From Undaria pinnatifida (lineage: Eukaryota; Sar; Phaeophyceae; Laminariales; Alariaceae): a stretch of DNA of 64,000 nt. Numbering within the stretch: the stretch's first letter is position 1; every line of letters starts with the position of its first letter. The stretch lies in contig JABAKD010000012.1 in NCBI GenBank assembly GCA_012845835.1, positions 6,415,344 through 6,479,343 of the forward strand, read 5' to 3'. The translations under genes were made by a program, and so were the position numbers. The notes below the pieces were generated by a model. That model had not been told where the DNA came from. It saw nothing but the letters and a program-made list of their open reading frames with translations, and made no database searches. Shown piece by piece: positions 1-10,600 of this stretch.

Positions 1-1690
1 ACATGCTACAAACGATACGATCGAGGTGCACCAAGTTTTTCTTCTGGGGGTGATTACTTGAGGAGCTCTGTACCTCACCCACAAAATGACTTATTAAGAG
101 AGTAACCCGAGAGTGCCACCCGATGAGCAAACCCATGGCCTATTACAACAGGTATACAAAAAGTTCAGATTGAAAAAAACATGAAACGGCATTCCGACGA
201 TTTTGTATTGAGGTGGGTTAAGGAGGCCCGTCATTCAGAAAAAAAAAAGAAAAGTGCCATCTCTATCGTAGCACGCGCCCAAAACACAGGAAACATAAAA
301 CATTATAATGCAAGGGCGCTGTCTGCTACGCAGCAGCAGCAGCACTCTTTGGTGACAGCCACGGCCGGTGCTTCTGTGTGCATGTACGTGTGTTTTTGTA
401 CGTGTAGTGTGTGCTGTCATATGCACACAAACGAAGATGAGCGGTTTTTTTTTGCAAGAGCAGCCGATCAGCCTCGCAGCCACAAAATCAGTATACAGCA
501 GTACAGCAGCAACGATACCACGGCAGAAGAGCATCAAGCTTTCGCCTTTGTGCCAGTAGTCATGGTGTATGTGTGTGGCTAGTGCACAGCAGCAGGAGAT
601 CAAACCACGACAGCATTTCATGGTACATGATTAACACGTACAATGCAACAGTAGTCATACAGCCATCGTCGGACGTCATACCAGGTATACGAAACATACA
701 GCAGCAGCAAAAGCAGTGCTGTGTTGCTCATACTACATTTGATTCATTTTTTATTGTACAAATCATTGGAACGTGTTCCCCTTTTCGACTGGCGACGCCC
801 CCGGGATATGAAGTCAACCCCATCCCGAACGAGTCCCTTGTACATATTTATATTATACGGTATACTCGTATTATACAACAGAGCGAACTGTATGTCTGAT
901 GTGCAGAAAGACTTTGTTGTCAATACTCGTCGAATCCTACCGGAAACCGCCCGAAACCTCGCCCTCTGTGTGTGAGTAGTACTCCTAGAAATTCAGTATT
1001 GGAGATGTAGACTGTACCGTTAATAATACTTGTACACATACTACAGTAGTAGGTCTTGAGGAATGCTCTTGATGAAAGGTGCCTTCCTACTTGCAATCTA
1101 GTACCAACCAGGTACAAGTAGGGGGCTGTGCTTTAAGAGCTACCACGTATCATTTTAAGTGAAATACCGATTTAAGCGAGGTCAACATGGATTGGCACAA
1201 AACGAGGTATTTTTAGGAGAGATTTTGGACAAAATCACGAAATACTCTCGTCTATCCAATGAACCCAATCGAAATCCCTCAAAATTTTCCCCCAGGGATG
1301 CCCATCATGGCCCCAAGAAAAAGTCTGCCTATGTTACTTTACCACAACAAGCACCAATTCGCTATTTTCGAACGTTTCTCGCACTCTTCTTGAGGCACCG
1401 TCGACAAGTGTGTTACTCTCGGCGTTGGTGAGGCCACGTGAAAGCTCACAAAAAACATATGTTTGGCTTCAGAGAGTTTACCTCTTACACTTGGTATCGA
1501 AGCATCGGGTTAAGAGAGGTTTACAACGTTTGATACCCACCTCTCATAAAACCGTGCACCCCCCTGTACTGACTACTGGGCCAGCCTACATCATTATCTG
1601 TTGTATCATACTCCGAGCAGAGTAGTTGTAGCCTACGGATGGTGTTCGTTCGTGTCACGCTCGCACCATCACAGCGTGAGCGATGCTCAC
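1..1690. other. Repeat-rich sequence without a confident gene
   Basis: I see no exon that I can support here. Positions about 108-280 hold a copy of a dispersed repeat recognised by CGATGAGCAACCCCATGGCC at one end and GAAAAGTGCTACC near the other. Related pieces occur near 14.6-14.8, 15.5-15.6, 57.2, 48.5 and 59.75-59.92 kb. CAG-rich and T-rich runs make short open frames between 180 and 600 that have no splice support. An AT-rich open frame on the plus strand at about 1160-1430 has no recognisable motif and no neighbouring exon. Confidence 0.5.
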
Positions 1691-1801
1691 CTGCTGCTGA
1701 CTCTTGGCGAGCTGATCCTCGAAATGCCCGACGGCCAGTTCCGTAAGCTGTTGCTCCGGCAACTTCCCTCTGTACTGGGCTATTTGTTGGTTGAAGCCTG
1801 C
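1691..1801 (-). CDS. Exon of an unrecognised minus-strand gene
   Basis: This 37-codon exon starts after a pyrimidine-rich acceptor ending CATATAG and stops at a strong donor CAG|GTGAGC. The peptide opens AGFNQQIAQY, continues RGKLPEQQLTELAVGH and ends KSQQQ. It looks like an amphipathic helix, and its composition is far from that of the surrounding GA-rich simple sequence. Both ends are phase 0, so it can join directly to the exon at 5757-5816, also phase 0, with a ~3.9 kb intron between them. I do not recognise the protein and found no convincing next exon downstream. The alternative is a degenerate exon relic. Confidence 0.5.
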
Positions 1802-1894
1802 CTATATGTATAGAGAAGAGGAGGAGAGGAGAGGAAGGAAGGAGGGGAGGAGAGAAGAGGAGAGCAGAGGTCAACGTATTGTATTAAATTATTC

Positions 1895-1980
1895 TAACGA
1901 CGTCAGCTGTGAGTTCGACGAATTCAGGGTCGATACTGACCTTTGCAAGCTGCGTACTATATCTATCGCCCGTCTTTAGT
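1895..1980. repeat. Dispersed repeat GACGTCAGCTGTGAGTTCG
   Basis: A block of about 80 bp containing GTCAGCTGTGAGTTCGACGA and TTTGCAAGCTGCGT recurs at about 6060-6145 (close match) and 57284-57350 (diverged). At 57.23 kb it lies beside the GATGAGCAACCC repeat, so both may be parts of one longer element. No coding capacity is evident. Confidence 0.6.
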
Positions 1981-3043
1981 AAGATTCATAAATCAAAACA
2001 TAATATAAAATATATTTTGTCAGGTACGTGGCCGGAGAAACTGAGAAGAGTAAGTTGACACACGACACATACTAAAATACGCGGGAGTGCGGTGAGCTTG
2101 ACGCCACAGGGGATCGCACAGGAATATTTAGAGTAGGAGCTCGTATGGAGGCATTTGGCGTACATACAAAACCACTTGAAAATAGAGAATGGCATCTGCA
2201 AACAAGATGCTTATTTCGAAAATTCAGAAAAAATGCAGGAAAGATCTAATGTTACAGAGCTTTTCAGGTGCTTTTAGCCCTTTTTTGAACTCCATAACTA
2301 ACCACCCCTATATTAGTGTTACTCCATCTCTCCTCGTAAGCCCGTAAAACCCCACATATTAGACTAGAGAGTTATATCATCCGCCTGGTGAGCAGCAAGC
2401 TTTTGGTGAAAACCATTTTTTCATCGGTGATGTACCCATTGCATTAAGCTCCCGCGCGTGAATTGAAATCTCGGCAGCTTTTGGTGTTGCTGCTCGCAAG
2501 TTCGAACTCACGAAAACTTCTCGTGAGTCGCTTCTGGCTGCCTACGACTGCTGGCTGGCGCACCCCACGTCGGCATACACCCCACCAGAAGCGTCCCTCA
2601 CTTTCGCGGGCCGTGGTTGCTTGTGGGGAGCTGAAGCGCTCGTGAAGTGCATACATACGTTCTGTTGGGGGTCGGTGTTGTCTCGTTTTGTGTACCCCAA
2701 ATGTTGACCACTGCAGTGCCTCAAAGTCGAGGTGTGGACCTCTACTGGGAACCAGAGGGACGCCGATCTGAAGAGACTCACAGCATCTGTGGACTAAGCC
2801 CTTTTCTTCATGGGTTTCCGGGCCTGTGTTCCACGAACCAGCCGAAGCTCTAAACGCAGCGTGTTGACCTAGCCATGTGTTTTACTGTTCCGATAAAACA
2901 TCTACTATAGATATTAAAGTTACCGGAAAACCGAGGACCAGGGGACGCTTGGGTCCCCCCGTGGCCCTAACCATCAACCGCCGGAGGATGAAAAAGAGAG
3001 CATAAAATAGGATCGAGAATTGGCGCACAGCAGGCGGATTCGC

Positions 3044-3374
3044 CACACGTCAGCGCTGCCTGCGCGAGCAACGGATGCTGGCATATTTTCCCGAGGTTCT
3101 TCTTATCCTGGGGAATGGACCAATCAACAACAAATAGCAGTGTATACGTATAAGAACAGCTTAGTGTTCTTGTATGTTCGAAACAACAGACGTAATTTTT
3201 ATGCGAGACACGTCAGCGCTGCCTGCGCGAGTAACGGATGCTGGCATGTTTTCCCGAGGTTCTTCTTATCCTGGGGAATGGACCAATCAACAACAAACAG
3301 CAGTGTATACGTACGTATAAGATCAGCCTAGTGTTCTTGTATGTTCAAAACAACAGACGTAATTTTTATGCGAG
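3044..3374. repeat. Two-copy direct tandem repeat, ~165 bp unit
   Basis: The segment beginning CACGTCAGCGCTGCCTGCGC at about 3046 repeats at about 3209 with only a few substitutions and a 4 bp insertion (an extra TACG). Each copy runs through GGGGAATGGACCAATCAACA to GTAATTTTTATGCGAGAC. The open frames across it repeat accordingly and are not evidence of a gene. Confidence 0.85.
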
Positions 3375-4599
3375 ACGCGCTTGTTCATTTCAAAGAACAG
3401 ACATGAACAATGACCTTGATTGTACATCAGTTCGCGCATCCGCTGCGTACTCTTGAGGCTGCATCAAATGGTGAAGCTCTATGATACGAAACAGCTGCGG
3501 GGTCTACTATGCATGTAGAGAAGGAGGAGCACGAGTTAAATTTACAATCTCATTCTGACCACCAGCTCTAAAGAGCACCACTCGTGACGGTAGCTTACAC
3601 TGTGTGGCGTCTTTTACGGGACCACACGTAGTGCGTCCGGGCGGAGAGGTTCCAAGTATACAGACGCCCCTAATCAGATTTGGCATATCCGGCATTTTGG
3701 AAGCACATAACTCCTTATCTAACAGTGTTTGTGGCGTGTTGCAAGCGGGAGAGTCTATTGACAAACTTTAGGGATCTGGGGTTCCTTATTGAGTGTTATG
3801 TCCACTTCGAGGGACATGGCCCCTTAACGAGGGAAAAAAACGGTGTGGAAGAGTTCAAGGTTCCGTATGTACCCGGGGTCCCTTAAAAGGAGCTACCTAC
3901 AACCTATACCGCATATTCGAGAAACCGACATAAACATTGAGTAAAAACCCAAACCCTAATCCTAACCGAATCAGAACCAATCAACCAATGTAGAGAGGAC
4001 CCCCTTCGTCTCGTACACAGTATACATCAACCATTATCTCGAATACCTGGGCGCAGGAATATCAATACAAAGTTTCAGGGGGGCAAAAAAGAGATCGATG
4101 CTCATGGGCGGGTGCTCATGTGCAGGATGCTTCCAGAATTGTGAAATTCAGAACAGGGGTGTTTTCTGTTGGCGGGCTATGAGCAGGACTGCTTCCGGGT
4201 GAAAAAACGATCAAAACCTTCCTAAACACTGGTTGTAGTTGCTGTCCTTTCTTTACACTCTGTCGTTCTTCGCGCCTGATCGACTGCCAGCTTCGTTGGT
4301 GCCGACCACCTGACCGACACCGAGTCCTCCTACTCGTACCTTTATTACACCCCCTCTACCCTACAATTATCATAACGCCTCTTCGCAAACTTTATAGTTA
4401 AAATACTTGAATATTTCAATTTTCTGTTGGTGGACTATGAGCAGGACTTCTCAGGGGTGAAAAAAAACGGGGTCGAACCGTCACGAGCTCTGAGCTTCGT
4501 GCCGATCGACCACGTGCGTTCCACCAAATTTCGCTGCACCCTGCTCTTCCCGCTCTTAGCGCCTTTCACATATTCTCCGTCGTTGCTGTGCCCACGTGC

Positions 4600-5520
4600 C
4601 GTCACCCAGCTCGAGGTTGCGTGTCTTGAAAACCTTGCCCAGCACGAGCATCCTCCACATCCTGCTCGCCTGCTGAGATCGTACTGCTGCTCCGTTCTCG
4701 CGGCGTTGCAGCCTCGCAAAACGACAACTGGTCCGACGAGGTGGTGCGCCCCATTGCCTTATGCTTTCGCGAGTGAGCGTCCCTCTCACGCATCTGCTCC
4801 ACTGTCGCCACCCCCCTTGTCGTTGCCCAGCTTGAGGTTACGTGTCTTGTTTTCCTAGTCCAGCGTGAGCATCCTCCCGAGCTCGGGGTTTCGGTTTATT
4901 TTCCTTGTCGAGCGTGAGCATCCTCCACCTCCTCCTGCCCATTCCGTCTTGCCTGCTGATGTTCTACTGCTACCCTGCTCTCGCCGCGACAGCATGACCA
5001 AGCGGCGACTGGTTGGAGGAGGTAGTGCGTCCGGCCGCCCTGTACTTTGGCGAGTGGGAGTCCGACCTCGCGCATATCCTCCGCCGTCGCCGCCCCCCTC
5101 ACCGTCGCCAACCTTGAGGTTACTTGCGTTGTTTTTCGAATCCAGCGTGAGCATCCGCCACCTTCGGCCTTTAGCTTTGCCTGCTGAGATTGTACTGCTG
5201 CAACGTTTTCGCTGCCACGTCATTACCAAACGACGATCGGTTGGAGGAGGTGGTGCGCCCGGTCCCTCTATTTTTTGGCGAGTGGGCGTCCGATCTCGCG
5301 CATCTTCTTCACCGTCTCCGCCCCTCTCACCGTCGCCCAGCTCGAGGTGATTTGTCTTATTCTTCTAGTCCAGCGTGAGCAGTAACCATCTTATGTTCGT
5401 TTCGCCTTGCCTGCCGAGGTCGTGCTGCTGCTACTCTCCCGCCGGGCCACAGCACTATCACCAAGCGACGACTGGTTCGAGGGGGTGGGTGCGCCTGGTT
5501 GCCTAACGCTGTGGCGGCGA
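4600..5520. repeat. Tandem array of ~230 bp GC-rich units
   Basis: About four imperfect units follow one another. The landmark GTGAGCATCC recurs near 4866, 4914 and 5147, with variants near 4641 and 5374, giving periods of about 230 bp plus one extra ~48 bp step. Other shared blocks include AGCGGCGACTGGTTGGAGGA and CACCGTCGCCCAGCTCGAGG. Long open frames exist on both strands, but they only follow the repeat. If the minus-strand exons at 1691 and 5757 belong to one gene, this array lies in its intron. Confidence 0.8.
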
Positions 5521-5756
5521 CTCGCATTTTAATTCCCCCACCCCCGGAACTCTCTAATATCAATATCGCATCACACATAGACCCTCCCATATGTACGAGT
5601 ACGAGTTTGTACGTAGTTTACAGCACGCTGTCGTATCGTGGGCCCCGGTACATGTCCCACGTACGAGTACGTATCATATCATAGCGTGTGCGTTATTTAT
5701 TTGTCACTAGGTATTTATCTTCTCACCATCTGTGTGTGGGATTGGGCATTGATGAC

Positions 5757-5816
5757 CTGGAAGAACTTGACGACGTGATCTCGGTCTACTGGCTCCCACT
5801 CCTCCTCTTCTTCCTC
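5757..5816 (-). CDS. Short acidic exon of an unrecognised minus-strand gene
   Basis: This 20-codon exon has acceptor TTGTGTGCAG and donor CAG|GTCATC, phase 0 at both ends. It reads as six glutamates followed by WEPVDRDHVVKFFQ. The phase and the helical ending suit joining to the exon at 1691-1801. It may instead be longer, because the frame stays open upstream past the acceptor. The function is unknown to me. Confidence 0.4.
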
Positions 5817-7274
5817 CTGCACACAATTTTTAGAAGATTTAGCAGGTGGTAAGGCAGAGCAGAGGCCCTCAGAGCTCAGACGCGGAACGGCAAGAAACTG
5901 CCAGAGTGCAAAGTGCCAAAACGTGAGAAATCGCGAAACGATGGAACGGTCAGCAGTATATATGTATACGTAAGGCATGACCATGGCCATGACCACTAAG
6001 AACATGTCAGGAGACAGCACTTCCACCGTCAACAGACAGAATGTTTTATAAACATATTTTAAGGACGTCAGCCGTGAGTTCGACGAATTTCGGGTCAATA
6101 CTCATCTTTGCAAGCTGCGTTGTTGGTACTTATAATATACTACGAGGTATGTGGGTGAGTTTTTTACATGGGAGGGGTCCTATTCTTTTGTTTTTAAAAA
6201 AGTATAGTATGATCCTGGTATATACGTTTTGTTTTTTCTCGACTTTAATTATTAGTGTTGGTATTTTTACTTTAGGTGGGGCATTTTGAGCTAGATCTAA
6301 TATTATACCTATTTGATAATTTTATTACTGTAGTTTCCGCTGTACGCCTCTATCATATGTATGGTGGGTGGTTTATTTTGTTTTTTCCTCCGCTTTAATG
6401 TCGGAAGGAGTACGAATACAGAGTATTACTAGTTACCAGGTACCTGGTATCTATACTCCGAGTAATAGTTTTCAATACTCGTACGACAAGTACGGCATTC
6501 GACATTAAAAGTCGGCTACTCGCCCCCCCCCAAAAAAAACTCTGTGGGACTTGTTTGCACCAAACTACTGCTGCACTAGGTTTTACGTACGCAGTGTAGA
6601 GAGAACACTCGGCCCTGGCCCCTTGAGAGCGCACGTTTTCCTTTGCGTGACATGTCTCTTGACTCCTGGCATCACTTGAATTGGATTTAACAGAACAGGA
6701 GACGTTAGCACGGCGCACGGGCAGCCTCCTAACGTCGGGCGGTACCGGAGGCTTCACACAGTAACTGCTGTACAGCAACGCCTACAAGGGCCACGAGTGA
6801 TTGAGTGCTCTGCACTTGTGCCCTTTGGAATGCACGCGCCATGCTACTAAATAAACTTTTTTACCCGCCTGGTCATCATACACGCACGTTGATACCCGAC
6901 CACGCCGATGAAATAAAAACATACTGGTTATACTGTACCCGGTATCAGACGTAACGGGCAGGCAGGCAGGCAGCAGAGGAAAAAGAAAGGCAGGCAGCCA
7001 TGTGTAACTGAATTTCGCCACCAGAGATATCTGAGGCTGAAACATGGCTGCGTCTGACTGCTTGTCCGTGGTACTGCTGTGTACGTAGCGCTGCGGGATG
7101 GGGAGTAGTTCCGTAGGCAAGGAGTTTGTATCGAACGGTACATGGAGCACGATATTTGCAACACTGTCAGAGAGCTGTGTAGGCTACCTGGTATACGAGT
7201 TAGGTACTCCGAGTATAGCAGCCGGCTCCAACACCGCACAAGTGCACAAGTGGGTTGGACAAGTCTGACCTTAC
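5817..7274. other. Intergenic or intronic, no supported gene
   Basis: The stretch holds a second copy of the GTCAGCTGTGAGTTCG repeat (about 6060-6145) and overlapping TACCWGGTA motifs at 6434-6449. It also has T-rich tracts and a small GGCA repeat near 6960. A possible exon on the minus strand around 6600-6690 has weak splice sites and I did not call it. Confidence 0.5.
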
Positions 7275-7365
7275 TGGAGCGTGTTCTTCGCCACAGGAGA
7301 ACGCTCGCCATCAGCACCCCAATGGTGGCCGCCACGGCAATCTGTGGACGAGTTATAGACGACAT
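7275..7365 (-). CDS. Possible first exon with a membrane anchor
   Basis: The frame opens with ATG at 7365 and encodes MSSITRPQ followed by a hydrophobic stretch, IAVAATIGVLMASVLLW, and RRTRS. It reaches a good donor, CA|GTAAGG, in phase 1. This is what a signal anchor in a start exon would look like, and the promoter region could be shared with the divergent gene starting at 7638. I could not find the following exon with confidence, and the exon at 5816 has the wrong entry phase to follow directly. It may be fortuitous. Confidence 0.25.
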
Positions 7366-7637
7366 CTCGCGGTACGTAAAAGCTCGACGAGTCGCTTACT
7401 TGACGCCAGCAAGCGGGGAGTAGTAAAGAAGAACTGACTGTGACGCCCTTTGCCGACGGTGTTACCCAGAGGTGACACCAGATGACCAGCAGATGAACGA
7501 TGCCCGATTTTTAATTTTTAGGGTTTTTACATTGCTGGGGTGCATGTACCATTAGGTGTGCGGGGACATACACCACCAAACACACACGAAAAAAGCTGAA
7601 AGGAAGCACAGCGAAGAAGCTAGTTGAACGCGCTCGC

Positions 7638-10600
7638 ATGGAGGACCTCTCGACCGAAAGAAAGAAGGTGAGCTCGGCTCATTGAACTTGGCATACGGTA
7701 GCATTTCCAGCAATCTGGATATCGCAGCTGCTCCTACTCCGTCTCGACCCAACCAACCTTGGGGTTGTTGCCATTTTTCACTTTTTAGGATGCGGCGGAA
7801 TTACTGGTGTCGATCCTAGCGAAGACTCCAGCCTTGGCAACCGAGCTAGGCGACCTTCTGGGTGCTTTGGGTGAGCCATATGAGGCATGAGAGTCATACT
7901 CTGTTTTCCGAGTATGTGTGCTATGGGGTACTCGTACCCCTTTGACCGTTTGTGTCACTGCGCACTTCGCGCGCTGCTTTCTTCTCATCGTGTCCTCCTC
8001 TATCATATACCTGGTATGTGGCAACATCAATATCGACCAGCGGCCGTGCTGCTGTGCTACGGCTGCGACTGCGCCTGCCTGTTGCGGTGAGCGCCGACGC
8101 TCTGACTACAATATGGTGTAGTAACAGTACTGCTGTGTTCTGCTGGACGCTAAGAGCTATGATACTCACCAAACTCCCGCTGCCTCGCCATCAAATTGCT
8201 TTGCATACTCGCAAGCGTGATATAGCAAACCCCACAAACGGCACTGCTTTTTACCAGCGTGCCGGAGCGTGTCACATACGGTCATCCCACACCATGAGAC
8301 CCATCAAACCCCATCGCTGCACTCACAGCCCTCGAGACACCGGCACATAGCCTTAACTCCAACCTTTACCCCTTACCCTAGCCCTGACCCAAAATCGAAA
8401 CGCCAGGGATGGCGTCTGGATTTCCCTTAGTTGTGATTTAAATCTCGCCTACGTAACCTTTTCCCTGAACGTACAAGTAACCCAAACCCAAAACCGAAAT
8501 GCCAGGCCTGAAACCGGGGGATGGCTCCTAGTTTTCCCTGTAGTCGACATTATTATCGGGTATCTCGCCGATGGTATGTGGTCGTGATTATCGGTTTCCC
8601 AATCCCCCCCCCTCCACGGATCCGCTCGGCCGTCTTTTGTTGATGTATCCCTCAGACGAGGGAGAGACCGTGTACGTGGACGGAGTTCAAGATGCCGCCT
8701 TGCGTTCACAGCTCGCGTCTTTCCTCTCTGCGCTCGGGCTCGCCGCCCCAGCCAAGGAAGTCGACGGCGAGAAAACGCCCCAAGCCTTTCGGTGTAGCCG
8801 GGGCGGCGGCGGCGTACTGCGTTGCGTGGCCTTGCTGATGGACGAACGGGGTATGGTCAATCCTCCGCCGCTTGACCGGGAAGCTGCGTTCGACACAGCG
8901 AAAAAGGCGAGTACGGCATATGGTACGCATTCCAGTATATCCACACAAAGTATTTCAAATATCCTATACCTGGTACTACAGCAATATTTAGGAGACATCG
9001 TGCAAGTTTTGGTGTTGTCCATGAGGTCCATCCGTACCACGTTCCCGCTGGCGTTGTTTTCATGGCGAGCGAATAGCTGAAAACCTTTCGGAATAGTCAG
9101 GTGTTGATGCGGACGCGAGTTACTAATTTGACCGCGGCCAAAAATGGGACCGTTTGGAGTTGCCTGAAGCGTCCGCCGACCAACGCACTCAATCAAGTCC
9201 ATCGAGCTGACAAGACGAGTCCTGCTGTGCTTCCTAGCGACCGCTATGATATCTGCTTGGTGATCTACCGCGTTGCCAAATCTGATCATTTTGCCGCTCC
9301 TGCATTCCACCTTGTCTTAGCAGGTGGTGGATGGGCTGGCTGCAGAGGAGGGAATGGAAGGCGTACGCGAAGAAGTGCCTGCGCTGTTACTCCAGATATT
9401 GGATGGCGAACTCGTAATGCTCGAGGGTCTACCGAACGACAAAATCAGGTAAGGACAAGCTCCTGCACTCCCCCTTCCTTTTTTATATGTGCAGTGTACA
9501 AGACACCTCAGCTTTGAGATCGAGAATTTCGTAGAAACTCGTTTTGACAAGCTCCGTGTGATACTACGATCGCGCACTCACCCTCCCTTGTCCTGCTACT
9601 ATGTCAGGTCCCTGGTACGGTACCTGGTATGTGTTAGTGACGTGTGGACACGTCCACGATCCGCGCGCATGTTGTAGTGTTCCCTCGTCGCATACCAGGT
9701 AGTGGCTACCAGCGAAGGCGAGTTTTCTAATTTTCACCGCGCCCAAAAAATAGGAACCCTGTTGGAGTTGGCTGAATCCCGTTTCCACGACCGTGATTCT
9801 ACGACCGCCGGCCGAGATGTACGATTCTCCTAATTCTTCAATCAGCACACACAAGTTGACAACCGTTACAGAATCCGACTGCGCGAGTTCCTAGCGACAG
9901 CTAAGCTATCTTACAGCGTTGTAGACCTTTAATCTTTTGTGTTGTTTGTGTCGCCCCAAAGTCTTTTTCGAAGGGATTCGTTGGTTCTACTATGTGTCTA
10001 TTATATGAAGCCTTGTGACTAAAGTTGCGGAAAGCGCAAGCCTTGGGGTACGGGATGATGGGGCCGCGTTTTTTTGTCGCTCTGGGTGTTTATACGGGAT
10101 GACCGTGCTGCGTTTTTTGTGTAGCTCTAGGCGTTTTTTTTCACGCTTGCGCTGGCTCTACTATTTGAAGCGTTGAGGTGAGGGATGACCAGGCTGTGTG
10201 TTTGTTTTGTATTGTTCTGGGTGTTTCTTTATAGGGATGCGCTGGCTCAATTATTTCAAGCGTTGGGGCTGGAGTCGCGGAAAGCGGGGGACGATGGAGA
10301 AGCCGGATACGGTATACCGGAGAAGGGATACGACGACAGCGAAGCGGTTATTAAGCAGGTAAGTCGAGTGCCGCGGGGAACATATCAGGTAGTGTTTAAC
10401 TCATTTCCTACTGCGAAAATGACCCTACTCTAATTGCTAGCAGTTTGTCTCCAACAGAAGAGGGTGCAGTGGTCAAGAGGTTGAGCTATGGATGTAAATC
10501 GACGATGCTTGGTAAGCGCGAATGCAACCATTAAAACGTGCTCGTCCCGACAACTTTTTGAGCAGGGGTGCAGCTTTTCGCTACGACAGTCGCGCACCCT

